Below, one piece after another: positions 4,712 through 6,757 of a stretch of 6,757 nt of DNA. Numbering within the stretch: position 1 is the first letter of the stretch; each line of letters begins with the position of its first letter. This stretch comes from Methanothrix sp. (lineage in GTDB: Archaea; Halobacteriota; Methanosarcinia; Methanotrichales; Methanotrichaceae). A program made the position numbers and the translations under genes. The stretch is from contig JAQVZT010000138.1 in NCBI GenBank assembly GCA_028708055.1, positions 1 to 6,757 of the forward strand, in the 5' to 3' direction. The notes beneath the pieces are model-generated. The model had not been told where the DNA came from, did not search any database, and saw nothing but the letters and a program-made list of their open reading frames with translations.

Positions 4712-5719
4712 ATGCCGTATCTCTTTTCCATGGACTACCTGGACAGATACAGGGAAATAGTGCCGGACTATCCCGCCTTCCGGGACATTCAATCCCTTCC
4801 TCTCTACAATTCCGCCCGCATCAATACCCTGAAGATAGAGCCAGAAAAGCTCCTGGAAAGGCTGCAAGAAGAGGGGGTCGTCTTTCGGAGATTCGACTGG
4901 TACCCTCTGGGACTGAAGCTGGACGCTGAGAGCCCGGGAAAGCTCCTGGAAAACCTCCTCGGCCAGATCCATATCCAGGAGGAGCTATCCATGGTCCCGC
5001 CCCTCGTTCTCGACCCCCAGCCGGGAGAGTGCATTCTGGACATGTGCGCCTCTCCGGGAAGCAAGACCACCCAGATTGCCCAGATGATGGAGAATAAGGG
5101 CCTTGTGATCGCCAATGAGCCCTCCCTGGGACGGATAGCCCCCCTCCGGTCCAATTGCGAGCGGCTCGGCGTGCTGAATGTGGCAGTCACCCGCTATGAT
5201 GGCCGCCGCTTTCCCCGCGGCAGCTTTGACCGTGTCCTGGTGGATGCTCCCTGCTCATCCGAGGGCCGGGAGAGAAGAGGGCCCGGAACCCTGGCCAGAT
5301 GCAGCCGGGAGAGATCCCTGGGTTTAAAGGCGCTTCAGGTCGGCCTTCTCAAGAGCGCCCTGCGCCTTGTCAGGCCCGGCGGAGTCGTGGTCTATTCCAC
5401 CTGCACCTACGCCCCTGAGGAAAACGAGCTGGTGGTGCAGGAGGCATTGGGTTGGAGGAGTGAAGGCGAGGATGGCGAGCATGGGGGGCTTTGCGGAGAC
5501 GGCGGCGGTGATGGCGGGTCAGGCAGGCATAGCGGAGATAACGTAGATAGCGGGGCCTTCCGGCTGGAAAAGGTAAAAATAGCTGGCCTGAAGGAGTGTC
5601 CGGGAATAGTCGAATGGGAAGGCAAGAGGCTCATGGAAGAGCTGTCTGCCACCGCCCGCTACTATCCTCATATCAATGACACAGGAGGCTTTTATGTCGC
5701 CAGGATCATCAAGAGTTAG
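4712..5719 (+). CDS. NOL1/NOP2/Sun-family m5C RNA methyltransferase
   Basis: An S-adenosylmethionine-dependent RNA cytosine-C5 methyltransferase, probably acting on tRNA or rRNA in the cytosol. Numbered from ATG 4712 (335 residues): N-terminal RINTLK (about 30-35) and IHIQEELSMVPP before the Rossmann core; SAM-binding motif I LDMCASPGSKTTQ (about 109-121); motif IV VDAPCSSEG with C181; motif VI STCTY with C231. In this family the motif VI Cys attacks the base and the motif IV Cys assists release; both are present. The C-terminus ends with RYYPHINDTGGFYVARI, the usual last strands. Between the motif VI region and these strands (about 250-281) lies a Gly/Asp-rich low-complexity insert. Alternative starts are ATG 4730 (MDYLDRYREIVPDYP), which may match homologues better, and TTG 4679. 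No PUA domain is attached; that function is in the overlapping next gene. The exact target base is unknown. Confidence 0.93.
   Translation: MPYLFSMDYLDRYREIVPDYPAFRDIQSLPLYNSARINTLKIEPEKLLERLQEEGVVFRRFDWYPLGLKLDAESPGKLLENLLGQIHIQEELSMVPPLVLDPQPGECILDMCASPGSKTTQIAQMMENKGLVIANEPSLGRIAPLRSNCERLGVLNVAVTRYDGRRFPRGSFDRVLVDAPCSSEGRERRGPGTLARCSRERSLGLKALQVGLLKSALRLVRPGGVVVYSTCTYAPEENELVVQEALGWRSEGEDGEHGGLCGDGGGDGGSGRHSGDNVDSGAFRLEKVKIAGLKECPGIVEWEGKRLMEELSATARYYPHINDTGGFYVARIIKS
5683..5688 (+). promoter_or_regulatory. Ribosome binding site AGGAGG that fixes the start of the PUA-protein gene
   Basis: AGGAGG stands five bases before ATG 5694 and inside the codons for the methyltransferase C-terminal TGGFY motif. 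It selects ATG 5694 over the in-frame ATG 5676, which lies upstream of it. Its location inside the preceding gene indicates coupled or at least co-transcribed translation. Confidence 0.75.
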
Positions 5720-6155
5720 GAACGTATTCGAGCCTCTGGAGCGCTCTATCATCACGAAGCTCTGGGAGGAGCGGTTTGCAATCCCAGAGCAGGCCTTTTC
5801 GGGCTATAGGTTCTTTCGCAAAGCAAAGAGCATCTGGGCCCTGAGCGATGTGGATCTTCCCGCGCTGAGTTACGAGGCCATCGGCATGCGCATCATGAAC
5901 TGCAAAGACCGGCCCTGGAAGCCCACCACCTCGGCTCTTCAGGTCTTCGGCAGGTTTGCCAGCAAGAACACCATGGAACTGAAGAGCGAGGAGGCGAAGA
6001 TCTTTCTGGAAGGGGGCAGCCAGGCCATCGAATCGGGATGTGAGGGAGGCTATGTGGTAGTTTTTTATAGAGGGGATATACTTGGGTGCGGTCTATACTC
6101 ACATGGCAAGCTCGTCAGCCAGATGCCCAAAGAAAGAAGATTAGAAAGAGAGTGA
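5694..6155 (+). CDS. PUA-like RNA-binding protein of the NOL1/NOP2/fmu ribosome-biogenesis type (split RsmF C-terminal region)
   Basis: 153 residues. The C-terminal part (about 95-147: MELKSEEAKIFLEG, GGYVVVFYRGDILGCGLY, GKLVSQMPKERR) matches the pattern of the methyltransferase-associated PUA domain found at the end of bacterial RsmF/YebU, including the GxVLVxYxGxPLG-like strand pair and the final PKxxR. The first 90 residues (FEPLERSIITKLWEERFAI ... WKPTT) correspond to the linker domain of the same proteins. This is the free-standing archaeal form, COG3270-like. It probably binds the RNA substrate for the methyltransferase encoded immediately upstream, whose last 26 bases it overlaps. The start is set by AGGAGG at 5683-5688. 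cofH follows after nine bases, so the three genes are probably co-transcribed. No catalytic motif is present and none is expected. Confidence 0.85.
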   Translation: MSPGSSRVRNVFEPLERSIITKLWEERFAIPEQAFSGYRFFRKAKSIWALSDVDLPALSYEAIGMRIMNCKDRPWKPTTSALQVFGRFASKNTMELKSEEAKIFLEGGSQAIESGCEGGYVVVFYRGDILGCGLYSHGKLVSQMPKERRLERE

Positions 6156-6164
6156 GAACTATCA

Positions 6165-6757
6165 ATGATCTCAGAAGCCTCGGACAATGCGGAAACTGCC
6201 TCGTTTTCCGCTAACATGTCTTCCGATCAGGATGAACTGAAAAAGCTATGGCGCCAGCCACTGCGCCTCTTCCGCCTGGCTAATTCTCTGCGCGAGAAGA
6301 GCTGCGGGGATTCGGTCTCTTTTGTTATAAACAGGAATATCAACTTCACTAACGAATGCATTGGAACATGCAAATTCTGCTCATTCAAGCACAACAGCCT
6401 CTATTCCCTGACCAGTGAGCAGATTTTGCAGCACGCCGGTGACGCGGAGCGCCTGGGCGCTACTGAAATCTGTCTGCAAGGAGGGCTCGCCCCAAAAATG
6501 TTTCTTGAAGACTACTGCCAGATCCTGGAGATCTTGCACCGCGACTATCCCAGGATGCATCTGCACGCCTACTCTCCCATGGAGGTTCTGCACATGTCGC
6601 AAAACTCCAGAGTTGAGGTCTCAGAGGCCCTGAAGGAGCTGAAGAGAAGCGGCCTGGGCTCCATGCCAGGAACTGCCGCCGAGATTCTTGTCGACTCAGT
6701 GCGCCAGAAGATTTGCCCGAGCAAGATCAATACCGAGAAATGGCGGGAGATAATCAC
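6165..6757 (+). CDS. cofH: CofH, 5-amino-6-(D-ribitylamino)uracil--L-tyrosine 4-hydroxyphenyl transferase (partial, 3' end outside window)
   Basis: A radical-SAM enzyme, subunit 2 of FO synthase. It joins the tyrosine-derived hydroxybenzyl group to 5-amino-6-ribitylaminouracil, on the way to the deazaflavin FO of coenzyme F420. 197 codons are visible with no stop before the window end. The cluster motif is C65-x3-C69-x2-C72 (CIGTCKFC), preceded by NRNINFTNE, both typical of CofH. GATEICLQGG, HLHAYSPMEV and SGLGSMPGTAAEILVDSVR follow in the order expected for the TIM-barrel core; SMPGTAAEIL separates CofH from the related menaquinone enzymes MqnC/MqnE only as a shared superfamily pattern, so the call rests on the whole set and the methanogen context. 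The first 17 residues (Ser/Ala/Asp-rich) look non-conserved, and ATG 6216 is a possible later start. GAGTGAG around the preceding stop may serve as a weak ribosome binding site. Full CofH is about 350-380 residues, so roughly half is seen. Confidence 0.9.
   Translation, partial: MISEASDNAETASFSANMSSDQDELKKLWRQPLRLFRLANSLREKSCGDSVSFVINRNINFTNECIGTCKFCSFKHNSLYSLTSEQILQHAGDAERLGATEICLQGGLAPKMFLEDYCQILEILHRDYPRMHLHAYSPMEVLHMSQNSRVEVSEALKELKRSGLGSMPGTAAEILVDSVRQKICPSKINTEKWREII

Noticed and set aside
4435..4929. 164-codon plus-strand open frame across the TRAM gene and the divergent promoter
   Set aside because: It is antisense to the TRAM gene, then out of frame over the methyltransferase start. 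Its peptide is Arg/Pro/Cys-rich with no recognisable motif.
1..6757. CRISPR arrays, rRNA genes or long direct repeats
   Set aside because: Reading through the window I saw no regularly spaced repeats, no conserved rRNA segments and no long duplicated stretches.

Overview
The window reads as chromosomal DNA from a methanogenic archaeon. Two genes are methanogen coenzyme genes: mfnA (tyrosine/aspartate decarboxylase, methanofuran branch) and cofH (F420 chromophore synthesis). There is also a free-standing archaeal TRAM-domain protein, short ATGA gene overlaps and Shine-Dalgarno motifs of the GGAGG type. The protein style fits Methanomicrobia, and I would guess a Methanothrix/Methanosaeta-like organism. 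That guess rests on recall and not on a search.

Layout. 2-88 (+): the last 28 codons of an unrecognised gene. 112-1242 (+): mfnA. 1243-4021 (-): a compact three-gene operon, read right to left: an NRAMP-superfamily transporter (2741-4021), a 69-residue single-helix membrane protein (2535-2744) and a soluble protein with PRC-barrel-like, MgtE-N and CBS domains (1243-2538). Both junctions are 4-base ATGA overlaps. 4022-4381: a 360-base gap that holds the operon leader and what looks like the decayed 3' end of an IS200/IS605-type tnpB gene. 4382-4603 (-): TRAM protein. 4604-4711: divergent promoter region. 4712-5719 (+): NOL1/NOP2/Sun m5C RNA methyltransferase. 5694-6152 plus stop (+): its PUA-like partner, overlapping by 26 bases. 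6165-6757 (+): 5' part of cofH, running off the window.

The most interesting part is the minus-strand operon. The transporter keeps the NRAMP scaffold but has lost the two side chains that go with transition-metal selectivity: the TM1 DPGN motif reads DAGG, and the TM6 methionine is alanine. These are the kinds of change seen in the NRMT (Mg2+-transporting) branch. Its operon partner carries the cytosolic Mg2+-sensing parts of MgtE (N domain plus CBS pair) with no MgtE pore. I infer a split system: an NRMT-like pore, a detached MgtE-type sensor and a small membrane protein that may link them. Sampled GC content is lower here than in the flanking genes, and the tnpB fossil lies just upstream, so acquisition as a block is possible.

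The right half is an RNA-modification unit. The methyltransferase catalytic domain and the PUA domain, fused in bacterial RsmF, are separate here but translationally linked.
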